Shown piece after piece: positions 33,032 through 41,674 of a DNA stretch of 64,000 nt (positions are counted from its first letter, which is position 1; each line of letters opens with the position of its first letter). Under the pieces are notes generated by a model. It made no database searches. It saw nothing but the letters and a program-made list of their open reading frames with translations, and was not told the origin of the DNA. Source of the stretch: Providencia sp. PROV188 (GTDB taxonomy: Bacteria > Pseudomonadota > Gammaproteobacteria > Enterobacterales > Enterobacteriaceae); the NCBI RefSeq assembly GCF_027595165.1, contig NZ_CP097291.1:2046001-2110000 (forward strand). Reading direction: 5' to 3'. The position numbers were made by a program, and so were the translations under genes.

Positions 33032-33050
33032 TTGAGAATCATTCTCGTTA
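33032..33050 (+). promoter_or_regulatory. Fur-like box upstream of cyaR
   Basis: TGAGAATCATTCTCG fits the 7-1-7 Fur pattern TGATAATnATTATCA with three mismatches. It lies about 95 bp before the predicted cyaR start and just upstream of a TTGACA hexamer (33051-33056). Fur binding is inferred from the match only. Confidence 0.45.
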
Positions 33051-33089
33051 TTGACAGTTTCGTTAAAAAGTGCACTCAATATCCAAATT

Positions 33090-33132
33090 TATGCAACAGA
33101 TCACATCAATTGGTTATTCTATATCGTATAGT
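33090..33132 (+). promoter_or_regulatory. cyaR promoter with CRP-type site
   Basis: A strong CRP half-site (GATCACAT, TCACA at 33101-33105) paired with a weak left half (TATGC) is centred near 33097.5. A -10 hexamer TATAGT lies at 33127-33132. If transcription starts near 33140 the CRP centre is close to -42, a class II activator position, as expected for a CRP-dependent sRNA. Confidence 0.6.
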
Positions 33133-33139
33133 CACTGTC

Positions 33140-33229
33140 GAAAACGAAGAACTAGAAAGTCATAAATTAAGACTAGGAACCACCTCCTTGGCTGGCTCAA
33201 TCTCCCTTGAGCTAGCCATTTCTTTTTTC
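33140..33229 (+). ncRNA. cyaR: Small regulatory RNA CyaR
   Basis: CyaR is an Hfq-binding, CRP-activated sRNA that represses mRNAs such as ompX, luxS, nadE and yqaE in E. coli. The conserved core AGGAACCACCTCCTTGGCTG carries the anti-Shine-Dalgarno CCUCC seed. It is followed by a 12-bp terminator stem (TGGCTGGCTCAA / TTGAGCTAGCCA, loop CTCCC) and a T-rich tail. The loop sequence AATCTCCCTT is the same as I recall for E. coli CyaR, and the length is about 90 nt. Synteny agrees: in E. coli cyaR also lies directly downstream of yegQ. The 5' end is estimated from the -10 box. Confidence 0.87.
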
Positions 33230-33245
33230 TAGTCCCTCAAAATTC

Positions 33246-34043
33246 TCACCACCAGCGATGAAAATGATGTACAGGCCCAAAACCACTACCAACTTCTAAG
33301 CTATCCGCTTGCTCTAGCGCCCCTTGCAAATAAGCTTTTGCTTCCACAACTGTTTGTTGCCAATCCTCAAAACGCGGCCTCAGTGCAGCTAATGCAGCAG
33401 ATAATGTGCATCCCGTACCATGGGTATTTTTGGTATCGATACGTACCGATGTGAAGCGCCACTCACCTTCTGGGGTGATCAACCAATCAGGGCTTTGAGA
33501 ATCGATTAAGTGCCCGCCTTTCATCAAGACACTCTGGCAACCTAATTGCAGTAAACGTTGCCCTTGCTCACGCATTTGTTCTTCCGTTTGTGCCATCGGC
33601 TCATCAAGTAATACTGCCGCTTCGGGCAAATTTGGCGTGATCAGCGAAACCATAGGTAAAAGCTCGCGTCTTAGCGTCTCCACCGCATCTGGCAATAATA
33701 GCGGATCTCCGCTTTTAGCTACCATCACCGTATCGAGCACCACATAAGGCACGGGTGTTTTTTTCAACGCATTGGCGACAACTTGAACATTGCCTCGATT
33801 AGATAACATGCCGATTTTCGCTGCATCAATACGGACATCACTTAAAACAGAGTTCAATTGGGCCGCAACAAAGTCTGAAGGGATATTATGGATGGCTTGA
33901 ACACCTTGCGTATTTTGTGCCACCAGCGCAGTCATCACACTGGTTCCATACGCACCGAGTGCGGAAAATGTTTTCAGATCTGCTTGAATACCGGCTCCAC
34001 CAGATGGATCCGTTCCCGCAATCGTTAATGCATTCACTCTCAT
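33246..34043 (-). CDS. thiD: Hydroxymethylpyrimidine/phosphomethylpyrimidine kinase ThiD
   Basis: ThiD phosphorylates HMP and then HMP-P for thiamine synthesis. The 265-residue ribokinase-like protein has the N-terminal NALTIAGTDPSGGAGIQADLKTFSALGAYG and the ATP/anion-hole motif KNTHGTGCTLSAALAA. The start at 34043 (MRVNALT) follows AGAGGG at six bases and matches E. coli; an upstream in-frame start adds five residues. No thiM or TPP riboswitch is adjacent. Immediately upstream lies a run of four 18-bp tandem repeats. Its 3' end faces cyaR. Confidence 0.95.
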   Translation of the reverse strand: MRVNALTIAGTDPSGGAGIQADLKTFSALGAYGTSVMTALVAQNTQGVQAIHNIPSDFVAAQLNSVLSDVRIDAAKIGMLSNRGNVQVVANALKKTPVPYVVLDTVMVAKSGDPLLLPDAVETLRRELLPMVSLITPNLPEAAVLLDEPMAQTEEQMREQGQRLLQLGCQSVLMKGGHLIDSQSPDWLITPEGEWRFTSVRIDTKNTHGTGCTLSAALAALRPRFEDWQQTVVEAKAYLQGALEQADSLEVGSGFGPVHHFHRWW

Positions 34044-34057
34044 TAGTGCCCTCTCCA

Positions 34058-34129
34058 TTGTCTTCAGTAAAATAATTGTCTTCAGTAAAATAATTGCCTT
34101 CAGTAAAACAATTGCCTTTAGAAAGATAA
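34058..34129 (-). repeat. Four 18-bp tandem repeats upstream of thiD
   Basis: Four consecutive 18-bp units occur (minus-strand unit TTATTTTACTGAAGACAA, two copies identical, two diverged). They end just before the thiD ribosome site. A minus-strand ATG at 34143 reads through them as a repeated NYFTED-like peptide that overlaps thiD in another frame; whether this leader is translated is unknown. Confidence 0.8.
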
Positions 34130-34182
34130 TTGACCTTAGTCATATTGCGCTTATTACGTCTTTTTAACTTAATAAAAATCAT

Positions 34183-34562
34183 TAAGTTAATTAAATAACG
34201 TCCTTAAATGAATTGTCTCATACACAATGCTAATTACTAGCAGATTATCTATTGTCTTCAATAATTAAATGCGATTGATTTTCATCAAAAATAAATTGGA
34301 TTTTTATAATTAATAATCAAATGGTTATAGCTAATTGATTCATTCTAATATCAAAAAATTGATATCAATATTGAGTTGAACCCTTACAGCAAATTACGAT
34401 CCCAATACGTCATTATCCTAATTTAACCATTTATTGCTGTCCTATTTAGCTTATCTTTATTAAAATAATTTCCACTACAATTATTACAATTGCGATAATG
34501 ATGTCATCATTGTCAATGTCTATCATGACTCATCTATCAGATAAAACTAGATTGGATCCACA
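34183..34562. other. AT-rich divergent region thiD / pagP
   Basis: The 380-bp region between the thiD leader and pagP is very AT-rich and has no open frame. It should hold both promoters; I could not find a convincing PhoP box for pagP. Confidence 0.4.
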
Positions 34563-35138
34563 ATGAGAGTTAATAAAAACATACAGTTGGTTGTAGGCGC
34601 ATCGGCAATTCTGAGCGCTTCAATCTGCATGTCATCGCCTGCATTTGCTGAAGAGCAGTCAGTCGGTTTATGGGATAAATTCACTAATAATGTCAGCACC
34701 ACTTGGGATTCTGACAAATATGAGCTGTATATCCCGTTCTTCACTTGGCATAACCGTCTTATGTACGATAAAGAAAAAACAGATACCTATAATGAAGAGC
34801 CATGGGGCTTTGGTATCGGTAAATATCGTTATGATGAAGATAATGACTGGCATGCACTCTACGCAATGGCATTTATGGATTCCCATAATAAAGTCGAGCC
34901 AATCGTGGGTTATGGTTTCCAAAAAATGTGGATCCCGGGCGATCTTGATGGCTTCCGTATGGGGGCGGGATTCACATTAGGTATTACCGCGCGTGAGGAA
35001 TATAGCTATATTCCACTCCCTGCGCCTCTGCCTTTAGTTTCTATTGAATATGATAAGCTTTCTGTTCAAGCGACCTATATTCCAGGAACATACAATAACG
35101 GTAACGTCCTGTTTGCTTGGTTACGTTGGCAGTGGTAA
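34563..35138 (+). CDS. pagP: Lipid A palmitoyltransferase PagP
   Basis: PagP is an outer-membrane eight-stranded barrel enzyme that transfers palmitate from phospholipids to lipid A, raising resistance to cationic peptides. The 191-residue protein has a signal peptide (about 1-29, cleaved near AFA-EEQ), an N-terminal amphipathic helix (LWDKFTNNVSTTWDS), and the catalytic His in TWHNRL and Asp-Ser in AFMDSHNK. Barrel strands end at FAWLRWQW with a terminal aromatic residue, typical of outer-membrane proteins. It is a single gene followed by a bidirectional terminator. Confidence 0.92.
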   Translation: MRVNKNIQLVVGASAILSASICMSSPAFAEEQSVGLWDKFTNNVSTTWDSDKYELYIPFFTWHNRLMYDKEKTDTYNEEPWGFGIGKYRYDEDNDWHALYAMAFMDSHNKVEPIVGYGFQKMWIPGDLDGFRMGAGFTLGITAREEYSYIPLPAPLPLVSIEYDKLSVQATYIPGTYNNGNVLFAWLRWQW

Positions 35139-35186
35139 GCGTTTGAACTCATCTCGCTAGAGGCTGATTGACCAAAAAGCCAGCAT

Positions 35187-35226
35187 AAAAAAACCGGTAG
35201 ATTAAAAATCTTACCGGTTTTTTGTT
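35187..35226. terminator. Bidirectional terminator between pagP and the aromatic permease
   Basis: The stem AAACCGGTA / TACCGGTTT is flanked by an A run on the left and T runs on the right and serves both convergent genes. Confidence 0.85.
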
Positions 35227-35260
35227 TTTTATTTATCTGGTCTTTTACTGATTGATAAGG

Positions 35261-36625
35261 CTATAACGCTTTGCTCTCTACACCTTGTTTTTTAGCACCT
35301 GAGAATTGATAACCAACCCACAGAACCGCGATCCAAAGAGGCATAATCAGTACAGAAACGCGTAACCCATCCATTGTCAGAATAATAATCAAGATTAGCG
35401 ACAAGAATGCTAAACACAGATAGTTACCAAACGGATACCAAATACTCTTAAACTTCGTTTCAATACCCTGTTTATTCATCGCGGCTCTAAATTTCAAGTT
35501 AGAAACACAAATCATAATCCAGTTTAGCACCAGCGTCGTTACCACTAAGGACATCAGTAATTCAAATGCCTTGCCTTCCATCACGAAGTTAATCAAGATC
35601 CCGCCAGAAGTCGCGATACCTGAAACAATCAGCGCCATTACAGGCACGCCGCCTTTATTCACTTTTGCCATAAAGCGCGGTGCGTTACCTTGTTGTGCTA
35701 AACCATACAGCATGCGGCTAGTACAGTAAGCACCACTGTTATAAACCGACAGAGCCGCAATCAAAATCACCACGTTCAATGCATTGGCAACGAGTAAATC
35801 ACCCAGCTCATGGAAAATCAGTACGAAGGGGCTAGTTTTGCCATCCAGTTGCACCCACGGATACAGCGCCAGTAATACCGCCAGTGAGCCGATATAGAAA
35901 ATTAAGATACGGTAAACCACTTGATTGATGGCTTTTGGAATGCTTTTATCTGGATCTTCCGCTTCTGCCGCGGTGATCCCCACTAATTCCAATCCACCAA
36001 ATGAGAACATAATAATCGCCAGCGCGACTAATAGCCCATTATAGCCTTTGGCAAAAAAGCCGCCGTATTCCCATAAGTTACTCACTTTGGCTTGAGGGCC
36101 GCCATGGCCACTAAACAGTAAGTAACAGCCAAATAAAATCATCGCGATAACCGCAACAACTTTAATTAGCGCAAACCAGAATTCGGTTTCTCCATAAGAG
36201 CGAACATTAATCAGGTTAATTGCATTAACCGCAATAAAAAACACCAGTGCCGAAACCCAAATAGGTAACTCAGGCCACCAGTGTTGCATATATTTACCCG
36301 CAGCGGTCAGTTCAGTCATCCCCACGAGGATAAACATCACCCAGTAGTTCCAACCCGAGAGGAACCCGGCAAAACCGCCCCAATATTTGAATGCGAAATG
36401 GCTAAATGACCCTGCAACAGGCTCTTGAACAATCATTTCACCTAACTGACGCATGATCAGAAAAGCGATAAATCCACACAATGCATACCCAAGTAGTACC
36501 GACGGACCTGCCATTTGGATGGTGGTTGCTATCCCTAAAAATAGCCCTGTACCGACAGCGCCCCCCAAGGCAATTAACTGAATATGCCTGTTTTTCAATC
36601 CGCGCTTTAGCGTCTGTTGCGCCAT
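35261..36625 (-). CDS. pheP: Aromatic amino acid permease, PheP-like
   Basis: This 12-helix APC-superfamily permease begins LKRGLKNRHIQLIALGGAVGTGLFLGIATTIQMAGP. It is close to both PheP and AroP. Segments such as GFLSGWNYWVMFILVGMTELTAAG, GETEFWFALIKVVAV, LNWIMICVSNLKFRAAM and YPFGNYLCLAFL match PheP better than AroP, so phenylalanine import is the likely role. The start at 36625 (MAQQTLKRG) is preceded by AGGG; a further in-frame start 15 bases upstream is possible. The exact substrate is inferred. Confidence 0.82.
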   Translation of the reverse strand: MAQQTLKRGLKNRHIQLIALGGAVGTGLFLGIATTIQMAGPSVLLGYALCGFIAFLIMRQLGEMIVQEPVAGSFSHFAFKYWGGFAGFLSGWNYWVMFILVGMTELTAAGKYMQHWWPELPIWVSALVFFIAVNAINLINVRSYGETEFWFALIKVVAVIAMILFGCYLLFSGHGGPQAKVSNLWEYGGFFAKGYNGLLVALAIIMFSFGGLELVGITAAEAEDPDKSIPKAINQVVYRILIFYIGSLAVLLALYPWVQLDGKTSPFVLIFHELGDLLVANALNVVILIAALSVYNSGAYCTSRMLYGLAQQGNAPRFMAKVNKGGVPVMALIVSGIATSGGILINFVMEGKAFELLMSLVVTTLVLNWIMICVSNLKFRAAMNKQGIETKFKSIWYPFGNYLCLAFLSLILIIILTMDGLRVSVLIMPLWIAVLWVGYQFSGAKKQGVESKAL

Positions 36626-36640
36626 ATCTTTACCCTTCAT

Positions 36641-37200
36641 CCTCTAGCTTTTTGTTATCGTCCACAGTTGTGATAATCACGCAAGTTTATTTGAATTTTT
36701 GCATGAACTCCACTCGCAATTATACAACTGTAAAGCTGGCTTTCTGCCTGTCTTCTAATGTTTCCAAATAATGACAAACTAATATCCTGTAAGACGTTGC
36801 AAAATGCAAACTCAAAATGGTAACAAACCCGTCACGCGGCAAACACCGAGTTGAAAATCATCCCCGCCCTGATCGCAGAGATTATTCATCGCCAAGAGGT
36901 ATAAAAAAGCACAAATAATTACAATGCTGATGATTAATAGCATATTTCGCATAGATAATGGGGTTCTTAATAGTCACATCATCTGGCAATATTAATCGAT
37001 ATTATCGTCTTTAGTTTCGTAAAATGGGCTATTCATCGTTTTCAAGAAAACAATTGTTTATTTTTGCAGCTCTTGATAAATAACTGGCTATTATTGTGTG
37101 ATTTTTATACATAAATCTGTAATACCGCACAACCAACCTTTGTCATGGTGAAATGAAGTTGTGTATACTTCGGTTACCGTAAAATAAGAATGAATTTGAG
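36641..37200. other. Divergent region between PheP-like permease and AraC regulator
   Basis: The 560-bp region holds two promoters and no credible gene. Near 37116-37135 the sequence ACCGCACAACCAACCTTTG resembles a mar/sox/rob box (GCAC core). That would allow autoregulation of the MarA-like gene 66 bp downstream; this is a weak visual match. Confidence 0.35.
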
Positions 37201-37584
37201 ATGGCACAAGATAACCACGTAGCACTTGTTAATGCTCTAAGTAAATGGATCGAAGAGCATTTAGGTCGAGTCATCCATTTGGAAGAACTCGCTGCTTATT
37301 CTGGGTATTCCCTTTGGCATATGCAAAAAATCTTTAAGGAGGTCACAGGAATCTCCTTAGGAAAATATATCCGTCAGCGCCGACTGGCTGGCGCCGTAAA
37401 TTTATTAAGAAACAGCAGCCAAAGTATTTTTGATATTGCGTTAGATTTTGGCTTCGGCTCGCAATCTCACTTTACCTATATGTTCCGCAAAGAATATGGC
37501 ATTACGCCGTTTGATTTTCGTCAAAATGACCAAATTCATTTGGATGTAAAAGAGCCATTACACCTAATCCCGGATGATGAGTGA
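37201..37584 (+). CDS. Small AraC/XylS-family regulator, MarA/SoxS/AarP-like
   Basis: The 127-residue protein consists almost solely of the AraC-type double helix-turn-helix domain: LEELAAYSGYSLWHMQKIFKEVTGISLGKYIRQRRL (first HTH) and IFDIALDFGFGSQSHFTYMFRKEYGITPFDFR (second). Stand-alone members of this size include MarA, SoxS, Providencia AarP and Proteus PqrA, which activate efflux and intrinsic drug-resistance genes. There is no ligand domain, so activity is set by its level. I cannot say which orthologue it is. A possible marbox lies upstream. Confidence 0.85.
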   Translation: MAQDNHVALVNALSKWIEEHLGRVIHLEELAAYSGYSLWHMQKIFKEVTGISLGKYIRQRRLAGAVNLLRNSSQSIFDIALDFGFGSQSHFTYMFRKEYGITPFDFRQNDQIHLDVKEPLHLIPDDE

Positions 37585-37749
37585 ATTTGTTTTACGCGCA
37601 TTAACCTGCATTTTTTCAGTTTTAATGCGATAAAACATGGGTATTCTCATCCTTTTTACTGAGCAACTTATCCGTTGCCCTCTTAGATAATTTACATTCT
37701 CGATAATCAGAGTAAGGTACGTGTAAAAGTTCTATTTTAGGAGGCATTG

Positions 37750-38559
37750 ATGTCAATCAAACTGGTCGCCATTGATTTAGATGGCACGTTACTCAATTCG
37801 CAGCACCAAATTTCTCCCGCAGTGAAAGAAGCCATTACCCGCGCGCACAAACAAGGTGTGCGAATTGTCCTTGCCTCAGGTCGCCCCTATTCTGGCATTT
37901 TGCCCTACCTTCAAGAACTTGGATTAGACACCGCCAGTAACTACTGCATCAGTAACAATGGCAGCGTTATCCATCAAGCCAATGATGGCAGCCACCTGTA
38001 TGAAAACTTGTTAGATTTTGAAGATTATCAATATTTTGCTGAACTAGCTAACAACGTGGGGGTTCATATGCACGCCCTTGCAGACAACACCATGTTCACT
38101 GCGAATCGTCATATTAGCCGCTATACCATTCATGATGCCTATTTCACCAATACCCCTCTGGTGTATTGCCCGGTTAACGAAATGGATAGCTCGCTCAGTT
38201 TTACCAAAATCATGATTATTGACCATCCCGAGAAACTGGATGTAGGTATCAGCTATATTCCTGAAAATACCTTTGAAAACTACTCGCTGATCAAAACTAG
38301 TCCTTATTTCCTCGAAGTTTCGAATAAGGATGCAAGCAAAGGCTCTGCACTAAAAGTGTTATGTGAGAAATTATCTCTCACGCCGGATAAAGTCATGAGC
38401 ATCGGTGACCAAAATAATGATGTTGCCATGCTACAGTATTCGAGTGTTTCGGTTGCAATGGGAAATGCTGCGCCACATATTCGTGAAATAGTGAAATTTG
38501 TCACCGATACCAACGATTGTGATGGCGTTGCTGTCGCAATAAACAAATTTATTATCTAG
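37750..38559 (+). CDS. yidA: Cof-type HAD sugar phosphatase, YidA-like
   Basis: The 269-residue cytoplasmic phosphatase has HAD motif I (AIDLDGTLLNS), motif II (LASGRPYSG), the Lys of motif III (GSALKVLCEKL region) and motif IV (SIGDQNNDVAM), with a C2-type cap between. It is closest to E. coli YidA, which dephosphorylates sugar phosphates and related small substrates. The ATG at 37750 is preceded by AGGAGG at good spacing; a TTG three bases earlier is less likely. The natural substrate is uncertain. Confidence 0.87.
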   Translation: MSIKLVAIDLDGTLLNSQHQISPAVKEAITRAHKQGVRIVLASGRPYSGILPYLQELGLDTASNYCISNNGSVIHQANDGSHLYENLLDFEDYQYFAELANNVGVHMHALADNTMFTANRHISRYTIHDAYFTNTPLVYCPVNEMDSSLSFTKIMIIDHPEKLDVGISYIPENTFENYSLIKTSPYFLEVSNKDASKGSALKVLCEKLSLTPDKVMSIGDQNNDVAMLQYSSVSVAMGNAAPHIREIVKFVTDTNDCDGVAVAINKFII

Positions 38560-38779
38560 TGAGCAGTTAATTTAAAGTTCAAATCTCTAGACCAAAATAC
38601 AATTTAACTGGATATGCCTAGACATCCCCATTCTGGCATATCCATCTCCTGTCTTTCTCTTAGGGCTATTTTATCCTTTACCTTACTTACTCTTCCAAAT
38701 TTGATACTATCTGCCTCTTTTAAAAAATTGTCATTCATCTATAAGTACAATAAAACCCACATCACTAACAGGTAGTAAA

Positions 38780-40111
38780 ATGTTTTCGACTAAAGATATG
38801 TTAATTCTGGGGATGATGGTATTCGCCTTATTTCTAGGCGCGGGAAATATCATCTTTCCACCGATGGCAGGCTATCAATCAGGGACAGACTGGTTTGATA
38901 CCTCATTAGGTTTTCTGATCACCGGTGTTCTATTACCCTTCTTAACCTTAGTAACAGTTGCAGTAAAAGGACGTGGTGAAAAGCTTTCTGTTGATTTGCC
39001 TAAATGGGTTGCGGTCATTTTCTGGGTTGCACTCTACCTAATTGTCGGCTCCACATTTGCGATGCCAAGGGTGACGAATACCGCATTTGAAATGGGCTTT
39101 TTACCATTAGGCTTCGTTGAAAAAAGCACATTTTCTCATCTCACTTTCGCGCTCATTTTTAACTTTACCTCGATGTTCTTCATGTTGAAGCAAGGCACCA
39201 TGATTAGCGCGATTGGTAAGTTTATGACTCCAGCGTTACTTGTTTTATTAGTGGTAGTGGGGATTGCCGTGGTCATTGACCCGCTTTCTGATATGAATCC
39301 CCCTGTTAAACAGTATGCAGAATTTGCCTTCTTTGGCGGCGTAATTGATGGTTACCAAACCATGGATGTACTATCTGCGATGGCGTTTGGCGGGATTGTG
39401 GCGCGTGCATTAGCTTCAAAACAGATCACTGAACCACGCCAAGTCGCAACCATCACGATTAAAGCGGGTTTAATTTCAGTGAGCTTACTCGCGGCACTGT
39501 ATATCTGCCTGTTCTATTTAGGCGCGACCAGTGAACAAGTGGCGAATACAGCCACCAACGGCGGACAGATCTTCTCTCGTTACGTCGATGTCCTGTTTGG
39601 TGCGGTAGGTACATGGATCATGTGCGGAATTGTATTACTGGCAAGCATGACCACCTTAGTGGGTGTGACCAGCGCCTGTGCAGATTACTTTGCCACTTTC
39701 CATCACCGTTTAGGTTATCGCTTCTGGGTGGTTTTCTTCACGATGCTAACCACTGTCGTGTCCACGTTTGGTCTCGATACTTTATTGCGCGTCACTATTC
39801 CGGCTCTGCTGATGATTTATCCTTCATCGGTCACTATCGTCTTCCTGCAATTTGCACGCAAATTTATGGCTGCTCCTAGGGTCACTTATGGGATCACCAT
39901 TGGCGTAGTTGTACTGATGAGCCTATTCGATACGCTAAATAATATGGAATTATTAAGCACAACAGTAAAAGCAAACCTAATCACCTACTTACCGCTGTTT
40001 GAGCAAGGTATGGGTTGGTTAATTCCAGGGATTATCGCGTTTATTATCTCGATGTTTATCGGCAAATTGACCGCGAAAAGCGAGCCTGTTGCTGAGCAAA
40101 ACTTAGCTTAA
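38780..40111 (+). CDS. brnQ: Branched-chain amino acid transport system II carrier, BrnQ family
   Basis: The 443-residue LIVCS-family symporter couples uptake of leucine, isoleucine and valine to Na+ or H+. It shows LGMMVFALFLGAGNIIFPPMAGYQSG at the N terminus, GYQTMDVLSAMAFGGIVARAL and LLASMTTLVGVTSACADYF, all family signatures, in 12 predicted helices. It is more distant from E. coli BrnQ than most genes here, so it may be a BrnQ paralogue. A terminator follows and a LysR gene converges on it. Confidence 0.85.
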   Translation: MFSTKDMLILGMMVFALFLGAGNIIFPPMAGYQSGTDWFDTSLGFLITGVLLPFLTLVTVAVKGRGEKLSVDLPKWVAVIFWVALYLIVGSTFAMPRVTNTAFEMGFLPLGFVEKSTFSHLTFALIFNFTSMFFMLKQGTMISAIGKFMTPALLVLLVVVGIAVVIDPLSDMNPPVKQYAEFAFFGGVIDGYQTMDVLSAMAFGGIVARALASKQITEPRQVATITIKAGLISVSLLAALYICLFYLGATSEQVANTATNGGQIFSRYVDVLFGAVGTWIMCGIVLLASMTTLVGVTSACADYFATFHHRLGYRFWVVFFTMLTTVVSTFGLDTLLRVTIPALLMIYPSSVTIVFLQFARKFMAAPRVTYGITIGVVVLMSLFDTLNNMELLSTTVKANLITYLPLFEQGMGWLIPGIIAFIISMFIGKLTAKSEPVAEQNLA

Positions 40112-40127
40112 TCTTGATATCTAAAAG

Positions 40128-40170
40128 CCGAATGTTGGCATATTGCTGACATTCGGATTTTTATTTTTTA
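40128..40170 (+). terminator. Terminator after brnQ
   Basis: The stem CCGAATGT / ACATTCGG is followed by ATTTTTATTTTTT, 16 bp after the stop. Confidence 0.8.
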
Positions 40171-40190
40171 GCGACCTTATTCCAGAAAAC

Positions 40191-41117
40191 TCACAATAAT
40201 TTCAATTCATAATTTTTCTGATAATCCCCTGAACTTCCGAGCGTTTCCTGTAAGAAATCGAGAAAAGTCGCCACCTTTTTAGGTAAAAACTTCCGGTTTG
40301 GATAGACCGCATAAATATGATGCAGCGGCAAGTGATACTCCGGTAACACCGTGACCAATCGCCCAGCGAGAATATCCGGTGCGACAATAAATTGAGGTAG
40401 CTGGCAAATACCAAGCCCCTGTAAAGCGGCTTGGTGCAATGCGAGGCTGCTATTTGCCCGAAAATTCCCCGTCGGGGTAAATCGAACTTTCTTTCCCTGA
40501 TAGGTAAACAACCATGTTTGCCCTGCTTGGAAATAGCTGTATAAAAGGCAGTTATGCTCAGCGAGTTCATCAAGATTATTCGGGTTTCCATGTTCCTCAA
40601 GCCATTTCGGGGAAGCACACAAAACACTATGGCAAGGTGATAACGTTCGAGAAATTAACGAAGAATCCTGTAATTCGCCTATCCGCACTGCCATATCAAA
40701 GCCATCACCCACTAAATCCACCAGCTTATCGTCAAACACGATCTCTGCATGTAATTGTGGCCAGCGTTTCAAAAACTCGGGAAGCAGTGGGGTTAAGTGC
40801 AAATGACCAAATATCATTGGAGCGCTGATTTTTAATGTTCCATCGACCGAACCACTGTAACGAGAGAGCATTTCATTGCCCTCGTTAATCGCTTGATGGG
40901 CTTTTTTCAGGTAGGAATAGTAAAGCTCACCCGCTTCTGTCAGTTGCAGGTGGCGAGTTGAGCGTGTAATTAAACGGATCCCCGTTTGCGCTTCTAACGC
41001 TATCAACTTTTTGCTCACCGCCGATTTTGTCATATGCAGTGATTCTGCTGCTTTTGTCAGGCTGCCCTGCTCGACAATAGCGATAAAAATAGGGAGTAGC
41101 GTGTAATCAACATTCAT
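40191..41117 (-). CDS. LysR-family transcriptional regulator
   Basis: The 308-residue protein has an N-terminal winged HTH (LLPIFIAIVEQGSLTKAAESLHMTKSAVSKKLIALEAQTGIRLITRSTRHLQLT) and the C-terminal effector domain with the DsdC/CrgA-like signature VGDGFDMAVRIGELQDSSLISRTL. The start is taken as ATG 41117 (MNVDYTLL); a TTG nine bases upstream is also open. It is divergent from the YdcZ pair at 41.2 kb across 100 bp, so those transporters are the likeliest targets. Effector unknown. Confidence 0.85.
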   Translation of the reverse strand: MNVDYTLLPIFIAIVEQGSLTKAAESLHMTKSAVSKKLIALEAQTGIRLITRSTRHLQLTEAGELYYSYLKKAHQAINEGNEMLSRYSGSVDGTLKISAPMIFGHLHLTPLLPEFLKRWPQLHAEIVFDDKLVDLVGDGFDMAVRIGELQDSSLISRTLSPCHSVLCASPKWLEEHGNPNNLDELAEHNCLLYSYFQAGQTWLFTYQGKKVRFTPTGNFRANSSLALHQAALQGLGICQLPQFIVAPDILAGRLVTVLPEYHLPLHHIYAVYPNRKFLPKKVATFLDFLQETLGSSGDYQKNYELKLL

Positions 41118-41218
41118 TATTGTCAACTTAATAGAAACACAGTTTTTCCTTTATAACGGTTTTTCTCATCATCGACAATCCCTATACTTCGCAAATCATT
41201 CACCCCGAATTAATCAAT

Positions 41219-41671
41219 ATGAAAAAAGAGATTTTACTTTCGCTGATCGCCGTGTGTTCCGGTGTTTTACTCACATTGATGATCATGAGTAATAGCTATT
41301 TATCTACTTTTACCTCGCCACTACAAGCCTCTTGGTTGACTCACGGAATAGGTAGCATGGTTGCTTTGCTGATCTGGTTGATGGTCAAAGGTCGATTGGG
41401 AAAAACACAAAGAAACCACAAAATTCCCCGCTGGAGCTATCTCGGTGGGATCCCTGGTGCCTTTACAGTGTTACTCGCCGCGATCACGGTCAACAGCCCT
41501 CTTTCACTTTCAGGTTCCATTGTATTGATGCTAACAGGGCAAATAGTGGCAGGGCTACTCATTGACCATATAGGATTTTTAGGGTTAGCCAAACGAAAAG
41601 TAACGCTAAAGGATGGAATTACGGTGTTGCTACTACTGATTGGCTCAACATTCATCATTCTGGGGAAATAA
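41219..41671 (+). CDS. DMT-superfamily YdcZ (DUF606) protein, first of pair
   Basis: The 150-residue protein has about five hydrophobic segments and the DUF606 features GIGSMVALLIWLM, SYLGGIPGAFTVLLAAITVNSPLSLS and GQIVAGLLIDHIGFLGL. Such half-size DMT proteins often act in pairs. The next gene, four bases downstream, is a second DUF606 protein, so a heterodimeric transporter is likely. The pair is divergent from a LysR gene. Substrate unknown. Confidence 0.8.
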   Translation: MKKEILLSLIAVCSGVLLTLMIMSNSYLSTFTSPLQASWLTHGIGSMVALLIWLMVKGRLGKTQRNHKIPRWSYLGGIPGAFTVLLAAITVNSPLSLSGSIVLMLTGQIVAGLLIDHIGFLGLAKRKVTLKDGITVLLLLIGSTFIILGK

Positions 41672-41674
41672 TCT

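Noticed and set aside
33032..33232. 66-residue plus-strand open frame
   Set aside because: It overlaps the cyaR promoter and RNA, has no ribosome site and no recognisable protein features.
33886..34182. 98-residue minus-strand frame through the 18-bp repeats
   Set aside because: Most of it overlaps thiD out of frame; only its first part is discussed as a possible leader.
34130..34562. TPP riboswitch upstream of thiD
   Set aside because: The CUGAGA and other THI-box core sequences are absent in this AT-rich DNA.
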